Shown: piece by piece, positions 8,502-17,284 of the stretch
Layout: the number at the start of each line of letters is the position of its first letter
How positions within the stretch are numbered: position 1 is the first letter of the stretch
NCBI RefSeq assembly: GCF_034521915.1
Contig: NZ_JAXHLU010000014.1
Span: 144,764-208,763, forward strand
Reading direction: 5' to 3'
Length of the DNA stretch: 64,000 nt
Source: Fodinibius sp034521915
GTDB lineage: Bacteria; Bacteroidota; Rhodothermia; Balneolales; Balneolaceae
Program-made: the position numbers and the translations under genes
The notes under the pieces: generated by a model
Told to the model about the DNA's origin: nothing
Databases searched by the model: none
What the model saw: the letters and a program-made list of their open reading frames with translations, nothing else

Positions 8502-10174
8502 CATTTTTACACAAATATCCGAAAGCTGCAAAAGTTGCCAAGGCGAATTTCATTGTTGCTTTTATAGCGCTTGCTATTGGGGGTTTCTTTGGATTTGTAC
8601 AAGCCCTACACCGTACCGATGTATTTCGCGGATTTTTTAATTCCGGGGAATACTATACCCTGTTAACGGGTCACGGCGTATTGCTGGCGCTTATTTTCAC
8701 TACATTTTTCATTGCTGGCTTGTTTGTATGGGGAGTGACGAGAAGTCTTGACCGGGAGCCGGAAAATATGACTTTTACTTGGTCATGGTTTTGGCTGATG
8801 ACCATTGGATTGGTAATGGCGACCGTGGCTATTTTGGGTGGTCTTGTTCCGGATAGTTCGATCCGGGCTGCTGTGCTCTATACTTTTTATCCGCCTCTGC
8901 AAGCCCATCCGATGTTTTACATTGGATTGGCACTTGTGGTGGTAGGTTCTTGGATGGCTGGAGCAGACTGGTTTTGGTCTTACCGTAAGTGGCGGGCAGA
9001 AAATCCCAATGAACGGATTCCGATTCTCACTTTTATGGCCCTCTTTACCATGCTGATGTGGTATGTATGTACCATTGGCTTAGCGCTTGAGGTTGTGGGT
9101 TTATTAATTCCCTGGTCGCTTGGCTTGGTTACCGAAATTGAGCCTTTATTGCCGAGAACGCTTTTTTGGTTCTTTGGTCATGCTGTGGTGTATTTTTGGT
9201 TGCTGCCGGCTTATTATGTGTGGTATGCGATTCTTCCCAAGCTTTCAGGCGGTCGCTTGTTTAGTGACTCAATGACCCGGATTGTATTTATAATCTTCTT
9301 ACTGCTTTCTACTCCGGTGGGATACCATCATCAATATGCTGATGCAGGAATTTCTGTTGGATTTAAATTCTATGCGATGGCAACAACGCTCCTGCTTCTA
9401 TTGCCAAGTTTAATTACCTTGTTTACGGTTGTAGCCAGTATGGAGCATGGGGCACGTCAGCGTGGAGGAAAAGGATATCTAAAATGGATTGGTAAACTCC
9501 CTTGGGATAGTCCTGCTTTTGTAGGATGTGCTTTTGCCGGTATTATGTTTGCTGCCGGTGGTTTTAGTGGGATGATTAATGCCTCGATGAACATTAACCT
9601 GTTAATTCACAATACTTTATGGGTACCTGGGCACTTCCACTTGACTGTGGGTACAGCGGTAGCCCTCACCTTTATGGCCATAACATACTGGTTGCTTCCA
9701 CAGCTTACCGGTAGAAAACTCAAGCATAAAACGCTGGCACTTATTCAGCCCTATACTTGGTTCTTGGGAATGACGTTGATGTCAAATGCAATGCACCGTG
9801 CCGGTCTTGCGGGTGTACCTCGTAGAACTGCTGAGCCCCAATACTCAGGTTTCGATTTTGAGCCTATTTTCGGGACCATGGCTGAAATGAATTGGCAGAT
9901 TGCTATCGGTGGAACGATACTTACTATTTCCCTGATACTCTTTTTATGGGTTGTGGTTGCTTCATGGCTTGCTGGTGAAAAATCTGATAAACCTGTTGAT
10001 GATCATATCCCCGAGCCGCTATCTGGAGTAGAACATACGCCGGCTATTCTGGACAACATGAAGCTTTGGTTCACCTTGGCGCTGATACTAGTGGTTCTGG
10101 CCTATGCTTTCCCACTTTGGGAGATGGTAGCTGATGGGATCTTTGAGCCAGGCGCACTGCCAAGACCATCTTGA
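8498..10174 (+). CDS. cbaA: ba3-type cytochrome c oxidase subunit I
   Basis: 558 residues, about 13-14 membrane helices. It is the catalytic subunit of a B-family haem-copper oxidase that reduces oxygen to water and pumps protons. Haem ligands are seen in LLTGHGVLLAL and WVPGHFHLTVG. CuB ligands are in FGHAVVYFWLLPAYY (His plus the cross-linked Tyr three residues on) and GYHHQYAD. The absence of the A-family PEVY glutamate and the H-A-V-V-Y form agree with the ba3 class. It overlaps subunit II by 4 nt and is followed by a strong terminator. The copper ATPase gene just downstream on the other strand is a plausible assembly partner. Confidence 0.95.
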   Translation: MTFLHKYPKAAKVAKANFIVAFIALAIGGFFGFVQALHRTDVFRGFFNSGEYYTLLTGHGVLLALIFTTFFIAGLFVWGVTRSLDREPENMTFTWSWFWLMTIGLVMATVAILGGLVPDSSIRAAVLYTFYPPLQAHPMFYIGLALVVVGSWMAGADWFWSYRKWRAENPNERIPILTFMALFTMLMWYVCTIGLALEVVGLLIPWSLGLVTEIEPLLPRTLFWFFGHAVVYFWLLPAYYVWYAILPKLSGGRLFSDSMTRIVFIIFLLLSTPVGYHHQYADAGISVGFKFYAMATTLLLLLPSLITLFTVVASMEHGARQRGGKGYLKWIGKLPWDSPAFVGCAFAGIMFAAGGFSGMINASMNINLLIHNTLWVPGHFHLTVGTAVALTFMAITYWLLPQLTGRKLKHKTLALIQPYTWFLGMTLMSNAMHRAGLAGVPRRTAEPQYSGFDFEPIFGTMAEMNWQIAIGGTILTISLILFLWVVVASWLAGEKSDKPVDDHIPEPLSGVEHTPAILDNMKLWFTLALILVVLAYAFPLWEMVADGIFEPGALPRPS

Positions 10175-10201
10175 TAAACTTAAATTTGTTAGATGTAATA
10201 A

Positions 10202-10247
10202 AGTCCTTGTCTGTTATTATTTTGAACGGACAAGGGCTTTTTGTTTT
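10202..10247 (+). terminator. Rho-independent terminator after the oxidase genes
   Basis: A 14-bp stem (10202-10215 with 10225-10238, two G-T pairs, 9-nt loop) is followed by TTTTTTGTTTTT. The next Shine-Dalgarno sequence (AAGGAGG, 10248-10254) begins immediately at the end of the T tract, so the same structure could act as an attenuator for the downstream gene. Confidence 0.9.
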
Positions 10248-10263
10248 TAAGGAGGTATTATTA

Positions 10264-10284
10264 ATGATTAAAGGGTTCAACTAA
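10264..10284 (+). CDS. Six-codon leader minicistron (MIKGFN)
   Basis: A perfect AAGGAGG lies 9 nt upstream of an ATG that opens only six codons before TAA. The next gene starts 5 nt after that stop. The better ribosome-binding site therefore belongs to the minicistron, suggesting translational coupling or a leader peptide. No experimental support; it may equally be a chance mini-ORF. Confidence 0.3.
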   Translation: MIKGFN

Positions 10285-10289
10285 AGGTT

Positions 10290-10850
10290 ATGGCTGAAGA
10301 AAAATCCAATAATTCTACCAAGCGATTGGTGAAAATTTTAGTGATTGTAGGAATTGGTATTCCTGTATTAGTGGAATTAATGACTCTTTTTAACCTGATT
10401 AATGTTCAGATTTTTGAAGATGAAAAGGATGCCAGTAGTCAAGGTTTTGATGTAGAAGAGGTGCGTGGTTTTGGTGAAGGTGATACCCTTTTTGTTGGCC
10501 AGAAAAAAGCGATTCTTATCAATCAGCTTCGTGTCAAAGTAAGTGCTCAGGAGTGGCGGTTTGCTTTGGGTATGACTTCAGTTGACAGCATAAGTCAGGA
10601 TAAACTTCAAATTGGTGTGGACAGCCTAAAATTACAGAGTGGCCAAGTATTATTGGGCAATGAAAGTAGTAGTTGGGAAGTAAAGCAATCTATACCGGCT
10701 CACGTATATGGTGAATGGATATTACCCAATGGTGATATTCCCACAAAGCTGTTTATAAGTTCGTATCAACAAGTAGCAGAAGATTCTACTCATCAGGTAA
10801 GTCAAGAAGTGCCTTTGGATAAGATACCGGTTCGTTATAATCAAGAATAA
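10290..10850 (+). CDS. Membrane-anchored protein of unknown function next to oxidase genes
   Basis: 186 residues with one N-terminal membrane helix (about 12-32, KILVIVGIGIPVLVELMTL) and a mainly beta, soluble remainder likely outside the membrane. No family recognised. It follows the ba3 oxidase cluster on the same strand after a terminator and ends convergently with the copper ATPase gene, overlapping it by 10 bases. The position suggests a link to oxidase biogenesis or function, but no metal-binding Cys/His motif supports a copper chaperone role. Confidence 0.65.
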   Translation: MAEEKSNNSTKRLVKILVIVGIGIPVLVELMTLFNLINVQIFEDEKDASSQGFDVEEVRGFGEGDTLFVGQKKAILINQLRVKVSAQEWRFALGMTSVDSISQDKLQIGVDSLKLQSGQVLLGNESSSWEVKQSIPAHVYGEWILPNGDIPTKLFISSYQQVAEDSTHQVSQEVPLDKIPVRYNQE

Positions 10851-13207
10851 AACTCTTTATCCATAAGATCCATATCCCGTGAAGAATTTCCTACAACCAG
10901 CAGACTGCTGGTCGCCATGGCAACGGCAGCAAAAAGTGGATTTATGGCACCCGCAATAGCCAGAGGGATGGTAATGATATTATATAAAAACGCCCATCCC
11001 AGGTTTTGCCGGATTCGATTCTTGGTTAATTTAATGGCATTAAATACAGCCGGAATTACAGTTAATTCTTCACGTGGAATAACAACATGAGCCGAATCAG
11101 CGGCAATGGCCGTTAAATTACCAAAAGCTATCCCAAGATCGGCTTGCGCAAGTGCCGGAGCGTCGTTGCTTCCATCACCAATCATTGCAATTCGGCCAAG
11201 TTTTTGCAGCTCTTCAATGATATTTGATTTGGAGTCGGGGCGTGTTTCCGTAAATAAAAAATCAGGTTTCAGCTTATCGCGTATTGCATCTCCGGCTTGT
11301 TTGCTGTCCCCCGTAATAATCGCCACTTTTTTTCCGGCTGCTTGCAGTTTTTTGACGATGTTTGCTGCCTCCGGCCGAATTTGATCACCGACAACGAGTA
11401 TGCTTTCTACCTGTCCATTCCATCCTACTGCAACGGGTACATTTCCCTCATTTCTACTTGAGTTAATTTTGTGCCATTGGGATTCAGTAATTTGTAGTTG
11501 GTTGCTAATCCATTCAGGCTGACCGACAAAAATATGCCTTCCATCTATGTGTCCTGAAATTCCTCTTGAATAAGAAGTAAAATCATCTACGCCATTTTTA
11601 TTTGTTGCATATGCAGCAATAGGTTCTGCAATGGGATGAGAAGCATATTGTTCTAACTGGGATGCATAACCTATAGCTTGTTCACTTTCTCCATCATCAA
11701 GAAGTTGCATGCTACCTGTTGTTAAGGTACCGGTTTTATCAAATGCAACAGTGGTAGCGTCCATTTGTTCTTCAAACACCGCTGCTGTTTTAAAAATAAT
11801 CTCGTGCTCCAATCCGCTTCGAATGCCCGAAGCAATGGCAAGGGGAGTGGCTAATCCCAATGCACAGGGGCAGGAGACAATGAGTACAGCCAGTGATGAA
11901 AGCATTGATTCTGTAGTGGTGGCACCGCTTATCATGTGGTAGCCAAAGGTGATGATTCCAAGAAGGATAACAGCAGGAACAAACCAAGCAGCTATACGAT
12001 CAGCAAGCCGCTGTTGCCCGGGTCGGGCCGACTGAATATTCCACATCATACGCATCAGGTTGTCGATGGTACTTTCAACCGTATCGCCAATTTCGATAGT
12101 TAGGGCATTTTGTGTAAGAATAGTACCACTGAGAACAGTATCTCCCACCGTTTTCGAAACGGGTATCGATTCTCCAGTCATCAGGGCTTCATTAACTACA
12201 CCCCGACCATCAATTACAGTGCCATCTATGGGGATGCGTTCACCGGCTTTAATCAAGATACGATCACCGGGATTAAGATTTTCAACAGCTACCTCTTTGG
12301 CCTCACCATTTTGGAGTACTCGTGCTTGTTGGATACGTTTTTCAGTAAGTTTTGCCAGCAGATCTTGTTTTCCCGCTCTGATCTTTTTCTCGTAATAATT
12401 TCCAATTGATACGACCAAAATAATGGCCATAGTAACGTCAAAATAGACTTCGGCGGAGCCAGTAAGCAATGCGCCCACACTATATAAATAAGCACTGACG
12501 GCTGCTATGGTAATAAGGAGATCCATGTTTGGTTTAAGCACAGAGAGCGAAACCCATGCCCCGCGTAAAATGGGAAAGCCGGTATATCCCAAGACAAAGG
12601 TGGTCATCACAAAAATGTTTGAAATGAAAAACAGTTTTTCGAACTCCGTGAGTGGAACGATTCCACCTCCGCCCAAATAGGTAGGATACAGAAAGAGTAC
12701 GTATAGCATCAGTCCAATGATTCCAAAAAATCCTCCGATAATAATACGGGCGATTTCATTTAGCTGTTCATCTTTTTCTGATGAATCTACCGGTTTAACT
12801 TTATAGCCCAGCTTGCTCAACTTATCAGGTAAGCTTTCGGGTTTTAATGATTTTGGATCATAGTAAACCTTTATCATTTCAGAAGCATAACTGGCCTCGC
12901 TTTTATAGATACCCTCTTGTCGATCTGCCAATGTTTCCACAAACGATTCGCAGGTTGAGCAGTGCATGCCATTGACTTTAAAAAAAGCCTCTTCGTAATC
13001 TTTGGGAAGCGAATCTTGCTCCTGCTCATTGCGTCTTTTTTGGATGGTTTGCCGGCGAAGTTGCTCGGCTTGTTTACCATCCATATTTTGTAGCAGTTTA
13101 TAAACATGCAGGCATCCCGAGCAGCAAAAAGCGCCATCTACTTCGGAATCTGTAACGGGCGGGTCTGGGGTTTCAAGTTCGCAGAGGGTACAGTGTTGAG
13201 CCTTCAT
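10841..13207 (-). CDS. Copper-translocating P1B-type ATPase (CcoI/CopA2-like)
   Basis: 788 residues. The N-terminus has a Cys-rich metal-binding segment (CTLCELETP, then FCCSGCLHVY) typical of oxidase-associated copper ATPases. A heavy-metal-associated domain with GMHCSTCESF follows. Eight membrane helices include the SCPCALGLATPLAIASG metal site. The actuator motif LMTGESIPV, phosphorylation site FDKTGTLTTG and hinge GDGSNDAPALAQADLG are all intact. Such pumps export copper to the periplasm for CuA/CuB loading. Convergent with the oxidase cluster, which supports a CcoI/CopA2-like assembly role over simple copper resistance. The NUDIX gene lies 15 nt upstream on the same strand. Confidence 0.93.
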   Translation of the reverse strand: MKAQHCTLCELETPDPPVTDSEVDGAFCCSGCLHVYKLLQNMDGKQAEQLRRQTIQKRRNEQEQDSLPKDYEEAFFKVNGMHCSTCESFVETLADRQEGIYKSEASYASEMIKVYYDPKSLKPESLPDKLSKLGYKVKPVDSSEKDEQLNEIARIIIGGFFGIIGLMLYVLFLYPTYLGGGGIVPLTEFEKLFFISNIFVMTTFVLGYTGFPILRGAWVSLSVLKPNMDLLITIAAVSAYLYSVGALLTGSAEVYFDVTMAIILVVSIGNYYEKKIRAGKQDLLAKLTEKRIQQARVLQNGEAKEVAVENLNPGDRILIKAGERIPIDGTVIDGRGVVNEALMTGESIPVSKTVGDTVLSGTILTQNALTIEIGDTVESTIDNLMRMMWNIQSARPGQQRLADRIAAWFVPAVILLGIITFGYHMISGATTTESMLSSLAVLIVSCPCALGLATPLAIASGIRSGLEHEIIFKTAAVFEEQMDATTVAFDKTGTLTTGSMQLLDDGESEQAIGYASQLEQYASHPIAEPIAAYATNKNGVDDFTSYSRGISGHIDGRHIFVGQPEWISNQLQITESQWHKINSSRNEGNVPVAVGWNGQVESILVVGDQIRPEAANIVKKLQAAGKKVAIITGDSKQAGDAIRDKLKPDFLFTETRPDSKSNIIEELQKLGRIAMIGDGSNDAPALAQADLGIAFGNLTAIAADSAHVVIPREELTVIPAVFNAIKLTKNRIRQNLGWAFLYNIITIPLAIAGAINPLFAAVAMATSSLLVVGNSSRDMDLMDKEFYS

Positions 13208-13222
13208 TATTGAGCAAAAGAA

Positions 13223-13861
13223 TTAACTGTTTTTATTCAAAAATTCTCTATAGAGATCGAGGAATTCATTTAGCATCATAGCGGTGGCACCCCAGAGAGG
13301 GACTTGATGGATATCCCAATAAGGAACCCGGTAGGTATACGAGTGGAGGTCCCAGTTTTCAATGGTAATATTTTTCTTATGCAGAAGTGAATGCAATTCT
13401 ATTGCAAAAACTTCTTCTACTTCTGCGGGATTTATATTGAACTCAGGCCTTGTATTTGTGAAGCCAAGAACGGGGATAACGAGATTATTGGAGTGACTCA
13501 CATATAGTTCGCTGAGCTCTCCAATAACTGTTATTGTATCCGGTGACACCCCAATTTCTTCTTTGGCTTCGCGGAGCGCCGTCTGGTGCAGAGATTCGTT
13601 TTTTTCGGCACGTCCACCCGGAAAGCTAATCTGTCCACCGTGATCAATATCATGGCTTCGCAGCGTTAGAACCAATTCCATTTTCTCATCTTCGTTAGGG
13701 AAAAGTAAAATCAAAACACTGCTTGCATTGGCCTCCGCCGAAGGTTCCATCTCCTGGATTTCTCCTCCATCAACCGGTTCCGGGGCCATCTTAACCTGGG
13801 CCTTTCTGCCGGGTAACCCTTGGGACAAGCGGTCTTCTAAAAACTGGATAAGCGGGTGCAT
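13223..13861 (-). CDS. NUDIX hydrolase, CoA pyrophosphatase type
   Basis: 212 residues. The Nudix box reads GGRAEKNESLHQTALREAKE followed by EIGV, i.e. the Gx5Ex7REUxEEx signature. The upstream LTLRSHDIDHGGQISFPGG matches the UPF0035-type extension found in CoA diphosphatases (NudL/YeaB), which split CoA into 3',5'-ADP and phosphopantetheine. The C-terminal part (VPYWDIHQVPLWGATAMML) also fits that subfamily. It probably shares a transcript with the downstream copper ATPase, without an obvious functional link. Confidence 0.85.
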   Translation of the reverse strand: MHPLIQFLEDRLSQGLPGRKAQVKMAPEPVDGGEIQEMEPSAEANASSVLILLFPNEDEKMELVLTLRSHDIDHGGQISFPGGRAEKNESLHQTALREAKEEIGVSPDTITVIGELSELYVSHSNNLVIPVLGFTNTRPEFNINPAEVEEVFAIELHSLLHKKNITIENWDLHSYTYRVPYWDIHQVPLWGATAMMLNEFLDLYREFLNKNS

Positions 13862-14261
13862 TATAGCACAAAAATATTAAAAATTAGTAGCAGTCTTATG
13901 AAACAAAATTGATCTATGTGCTTCCTGTTAAGGAAACCTAAAGGTGTAAAATAAACAAGTGATTGTTTTTAATTTTATTTGCAATAATGGCAGGGGTCAT
14001 ATAACTGAGTGTGTGCAACTGCAAGTGGTTTAGAAGACTGATAGAACATTGTGAAGGGGTATTTATTACTTAACATTAAAATATTTTAATATTTATTTCT
14101 TGATAAATTTGTAACGAATGGGGTAGTTGGAAATCTTAAAATTCATAACAGGATTATTTTGATCGCTTAATTTCTTTAGGGTAATTGATCAAAAAAGATA
14201 AATCCTGTTTCATATTCACTAAAATGGTGAATGTAACTTTAATAAAAATCAGGGATAAATT
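13862..14261. promoter_or_regulatory. Spacer and structured leader upstream of the subtilisin-like protease
   Basis: 400 bases without a gene. Just before the protease, an interrupted inverted repeat pairs AACAGGAT (14147-14154) with ATCCTGTT (14202-14209) and TTTTGATC with GATCAAAA nearer the loop. A second small hairpin ATTCAC/GTGAAT (14214-14219 with 14227-14232) follows. These could shape the 5' leader or be operator sites. AT-rich DNA around 14060-14110 includes TTAAAATATTTTAA. No standard riboswitch was recognised. Confidence 0.4.
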
Positions 14262-15509
14262 ATGCAAAATGCATTCTTTAGAGCAACCTTGATTGTAGCA
14301 TTAGTTGTCTTTGGAATCACTGCATGTGATAAACCAACCACTAATGTCGATCAGGAAGATCAACAAGAAGAACTGAAATCAGAAACCACACAGCCTATCG
14401 AGGGTCAATATATTGTGGTCTTCAAGGATGAAGATACACAAGGTAAAGCCATCGGTGATGATCTCTCTAAGTTGAAAGAGGTCCGAAATAAGATGTATAC
14501 GAATTACAATATCGAAGAGAATTCGGTATTGAGCGAGTATAACGTCGCGTTAAAAGGATTTGCTGCAAATCTGACTGACGGACAATTGGCTGATCTTAAA
14601 AATGATGAACGGATTGATTATATCGAAGAGGATCAGATGTTTACCTTGGCACCTCCGGGGGCATGTTCTCCATGGCCGGGTTGTCGAGATGATGATGAAG
14701 AAGATGATGATGGCGGTGATGATGGAAGTAATCAAGTAACTCCATGGGGTATCGACCGTGTTGGTGGAGCAACAGCCAGTAGTGGCACCGCTTGGGTGAT
14801 CGATACCGGTATTGATTTGGATCATCCTGATTTGAATGTGGATACTCAAAATAGTGCCGTTTTTGTATCAAGAGGTCCAGGATCAGGTACTGCCGATGAT
14901 GGTAATGGTCACGGAACGCACGTAGCCGGCACTATAGGTGCAATTGATAATGATCGTGATGTCGTCGGTGTAGCAGCAGGGGCTAATCTCGTTGCTGTTA
15001 AGGTGCTTGATGATCGCGGTAGCGGTTCCTACTCTAATGTCATTGACGGTATCGACTACGTTGCTCAAAATGCATCTGCCGGTGATGTTGCTAATTTGAG
15101 TCTCGGTGGCGGTACTTCTGATGCTGTGGATGATGCGGTACGTAATGCGGCTGACCAGGGGATTTATTTTGCGATTGCTGCTGGCAATGATAGCGATGAT
15201 GCCAATAATTATTCGCCTGCTCGCGTAGAATACAATAACGTGTGGACGGTATCTGCGACTGATGACACTGATACCTTTGCCTCATTTTCTAACTGGTCAG
15301 GACCAACCGATCCGCCTGTAGAGTTTGCGGGTCCTGGTGTTGATATTTTATCGACTTGGCTTGACGGTGGTACAAATACCATTAGTGGAACCTCTATGGC
15401 AAGTCCTCATGTTGCGGGAGTGTTATTGGTAACAGGTGGCAGTCCAACAAGTAACGGATCTGCATCAAACGATCCTGATGGAGATCCTGATCCCATCGTA
15501 TCGCAATAA
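14262..15509 (+). CDS. Subtilisin-like (S8) serine protease lipoprotein with I9 prodomain
   Basis: 415 residues. The signal ends in a lipobox (FGITAC, Cys22), so the enzyme should be lipid-anchored. Residues about 45-125 form an inhibitor I9 propeptide (GQYIVVFKDED, then KGFAANLTDGQLADL). An Asp/Glu/Gly-rich linker near 140-156 could bind calcium. The catalytic triad is complete: Asp in WVIDTGIDLDHPD, His in DGNGHGTHVAGT and Ser in SGTSMASPHVAG. The oxyanion Asn is in AIAAGNDSDD. The protein stops soon after the catalytic Ser region, which is usual for proteinase K-like members. It likely matures by cutting off its prodomain. Confidence 0.93.
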   Translation: MQNAFFRATLIVALVVFGITACDKPTTNVDQEDQQEELKSETTQPIEGQYIVVFKDEDTQGKAIGDDLSKLKEVRNKMYTNYNIEENSVLSEYNVALKGFAANLTDGQLADLKNDERIDYIEEDQMFTLAPPGACSPWPGCRDDDEEDDDGGDDGSNQVTPWGIDRVGGATASSGTAWVIDTGIDLDHPDLNVDTQNSAVFVSRGPGSGTADDGNGHGTHVAGTIGAIDNDRDVVGVAAGANLVAVKVLDDRGSGSYSNVIDGIDYVAQNASAGDVANLSLGGGTSDAVDDAVRNAADQGIYFAIAAGNDSDDANNYSPARVEYNNVWTVSATDDTDTFASFSNWSGPTDPPVEFAGPGVDILSTWLDGGTNTISGTSMASPHVAGVLLVTGGSPTSNGSASNDPDGDPDPIVSQ

Positions 15510-15543
15510 GATTTATTTAGCATTCATTTCTGGGCATCTGTCT

Positions 15544-15570
15544 AAAAAGGCAGGTGCCTTTTTTATTTGC
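15544..15570 (+). terminator. Terminator after the S8 protease gene
   Basis: AAAAAGGC (15544-15551) pairs with GCCTTTTT (15556-15563) around a 4-nt loop and runs into a T-rich tract. It lies 34 nt after the protease stop codon. Confidence 0.75.
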
Positions 15571-15658
15571 AGATGAACTTTATTAGCCTCCGCAGAGTTC
15601 GTATTTTTTGCACAATATTTGATAGGTATAATTTTAGTTTGAATAATCAGAATCTTTT

Positions 15659-16663
15659 ATGAAAAAGAAGTATAACGTTTACGGTATTGGCAATGCGCTC
15701 GTGGATATGGAATTCGAAATTGATGAAGAGTTTCTTCAAAAGCACGATGTCAAAAAGGGAGTCATGACATTAGTGGATGAAGAAACTCAGTCCCAGCTCA
15801 TTAGTGATATCAATCGCGAAGAGACTGCAGAAAAGCCGGGTGGATCGGCAGCTAATACCGTTTTTGCAGTAAGCCAATTCGGTGGCAAGGCATTTTATTC
15901 CTGTAAGGTGGCTAATGATCCATTTGGGGATTTGTACTTGGAGGATATGAAAGAGGCTGGCATAGACACTAACTTCGATCGTCAGGAACGAGAAGATGGT
16001 ATTACCGGTAAATGTCTGGTGATGGTTACCGACGATGCTGAGCGAACGATGAATACTTACTTGGGAATCACGCAAAACCTCTCTACGAATGAAGTTGATG
16101 AATTAGCGATTCGCGATTCGCAATACGTATATATCGAAGGGTATCTGGTAACTTCAGATAATAGTTTTGAAGCAATGAAAGAGACGAAGCGAATTGCCCA
16201 GCAAAATAATGTCAAAACGGCACTCACTCTTTCTGATCCTGCAATAGTTGAGGGATTTAAGAATAGATTTGAAGATATTATTGGTGCCTCGGTTGATCTG
16301 TTATTCTGTAACGAAGAAGAAGCTAAAATATATACTGGAAAAAATAATCTTAAAAAAGCACGTGAAGAGCTTAAAAAGGAAGCTAAGCGCTTTGTAATTA
16401 CACAGGGAGCAAATGGGGCTATGATTTACGACGGTGATACCTTTATCGATATTGAGCCCTATAATGTAAAAGCCGTGGATACCAATGGCGCGGGAGATAT
16501 GTATGCCGGGGCCTTTTTGTATGGCATCACAAATGGAATGGGTTTCGCCGGGGCCGGAAAGCTGGCCAGTCTTGCTGGATCAAAAGTCGTATCCCAGTTT
16601 GGTCCGAGATTAAAATGGCACCAAATGCAGGAAATATTGAATGAGGCAAAAGGCGCTGAATAA
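15659..16663 (+). CDS. Adenosine kinase-like PfkB family sugar kinase
   Basis: 334 residues of the ribokinase/PfkB fold. The N-terminal GIGNALVDMEFEID and EKPGGSAANTVFAVSQFGG are typical of adenosine kinase-like members. The catalytic/anion-hole motif is DTNGAGDMYAGAFLYG near residue 277 with the general-base Asp. It phosphorylates a nucleoside or sugar with ATP; adenosine is the likeliest substrate by family resemblance, but ribose or fructose-type substrates cannot be excluded. The stop codon is directly followed by the rdgB start (TAAATG), so the pair forms a purine-metabolism operon. Confidence 0.85.
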   Translation: MKKKYNVYGIGNALVDMEFEIDEEFLQKHDVKKGVMTLVDEETQSQLISDINREETAEKPGGSAANTVFAVSQFGGKAFYSCKVANDPFGDLYLEDMKEAGIDTNFDRQEREDGITGKCLVMVTDDAERTMNTYLGITQNLSTNEVDELAIRDSQYVYIEGYLVTSDNSFEAMKETKRIAQQNNVKTALTLSDPAIVEGFKNRFEDIIGASVDLLFCNEEEAKIYTGKNNLKKAREELKKEAKRFVITQGANGAMIYDGDTFIDIEPYNVKAVDTNGAGDMYAGAFLYGITNGMGFAGAGKLASLAGSKVVSQFGPRLKWHQMQEILNEAKGAE

Positions 16664-17278
16664 ATGAAGGAGATAGTCAAGGAAATGGATACGATTGTTT
16701 TAGCTTCGCGCAATAAACATAAGATCAAAGAGCTTCGCGAAACGTTGTCACCTTTGGGTATTGAACTGAAATCAACCTATGACTTTCCCGATTTAGAAGA
16801 AGTTATTGAGGATGCCGATACGCTGGAGGGGAATGCCCTGAAAAAAGCCCGATATGTTTATAATCAAACGGGTCTGCCTGCATTATCTGATGATACAGGA
16901 CTTGAAGTGGATGCTTTGAATGGTCGACCGGGGGTATTCTCGGCGCGCTATGCCGGAGAAAATGCCACCGATCAGGATAATGTAGATAAGCTGTTAGAAG
17001 AACTGTCGGGGATACCTATGGAGCGGCGGGGAGCCCAGTTTCGAACGGTCGCTGCCTTTGTAACTGATGATGACAGTTATACTTTTGAGGGGATTTGTCG
17101 CGGGATGATCATTTCTGAAGAACGTGGTTCAGGTGGATTTGGATATGACCCGGTATTTCTTCCCGTCGCTTATAAAAAAACATTTGCTGAGTTGGATCCA
17201 GGGATAAAAAATAAAATCAGCCATCGTGGAAAAGCGATACAGAAATTTTATGAATGGCTTGAAAATGAAAAGCAGTAA
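16664..17278 (+). CDS. rdgB: XTP/dITP diphosphatase (RdgB/HAM1 family)
   Basis: 204 residues. It removes pyrophosphate from non-canonical purine nucleotides (XTP, ITP, dITP) to keep them out of DNA and RNA. Family motifs are intact: LASRNKHKIKELRETL at the N-terminus, EGNALKKARYV, LSDDTGLEVDALNGRPGVFS, then GSGGFGYDPVFLP, and the C-terminal KISHRGKAIQKF. The predicted start overlaps nothing but directly follows the upstream stop; Met8 at 16685 is an alternative start and fits the usual family length better. Confidence 0.93.
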   Translation: MKEIVKEMDTIVLASRNKHKIKELRETLSPLGIELKSTYDFPDLEEVIEDADTLEGNALKKARYVYNQTGLPALSDDTGLEVDALNGRPGVFSARYAGENATDQDNVDKLLEELSGIPMERRGAQFRTVAAFVTDDDSYTFEGICRGMIISEERGSGGFGYDPVFLPVAYKKTFAELDPGIKNKISHRGKAIQKFYEWLENEKQ

Positions 17279-17284
17279 TAGCAG

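Noticed and set aside
14641..14871. His-rich reading frame antisense to the S8 protease
   Set aside because: It mirrors the Asp/Gly-rich linker codons of the protease gene and has no start signal or family similarity.
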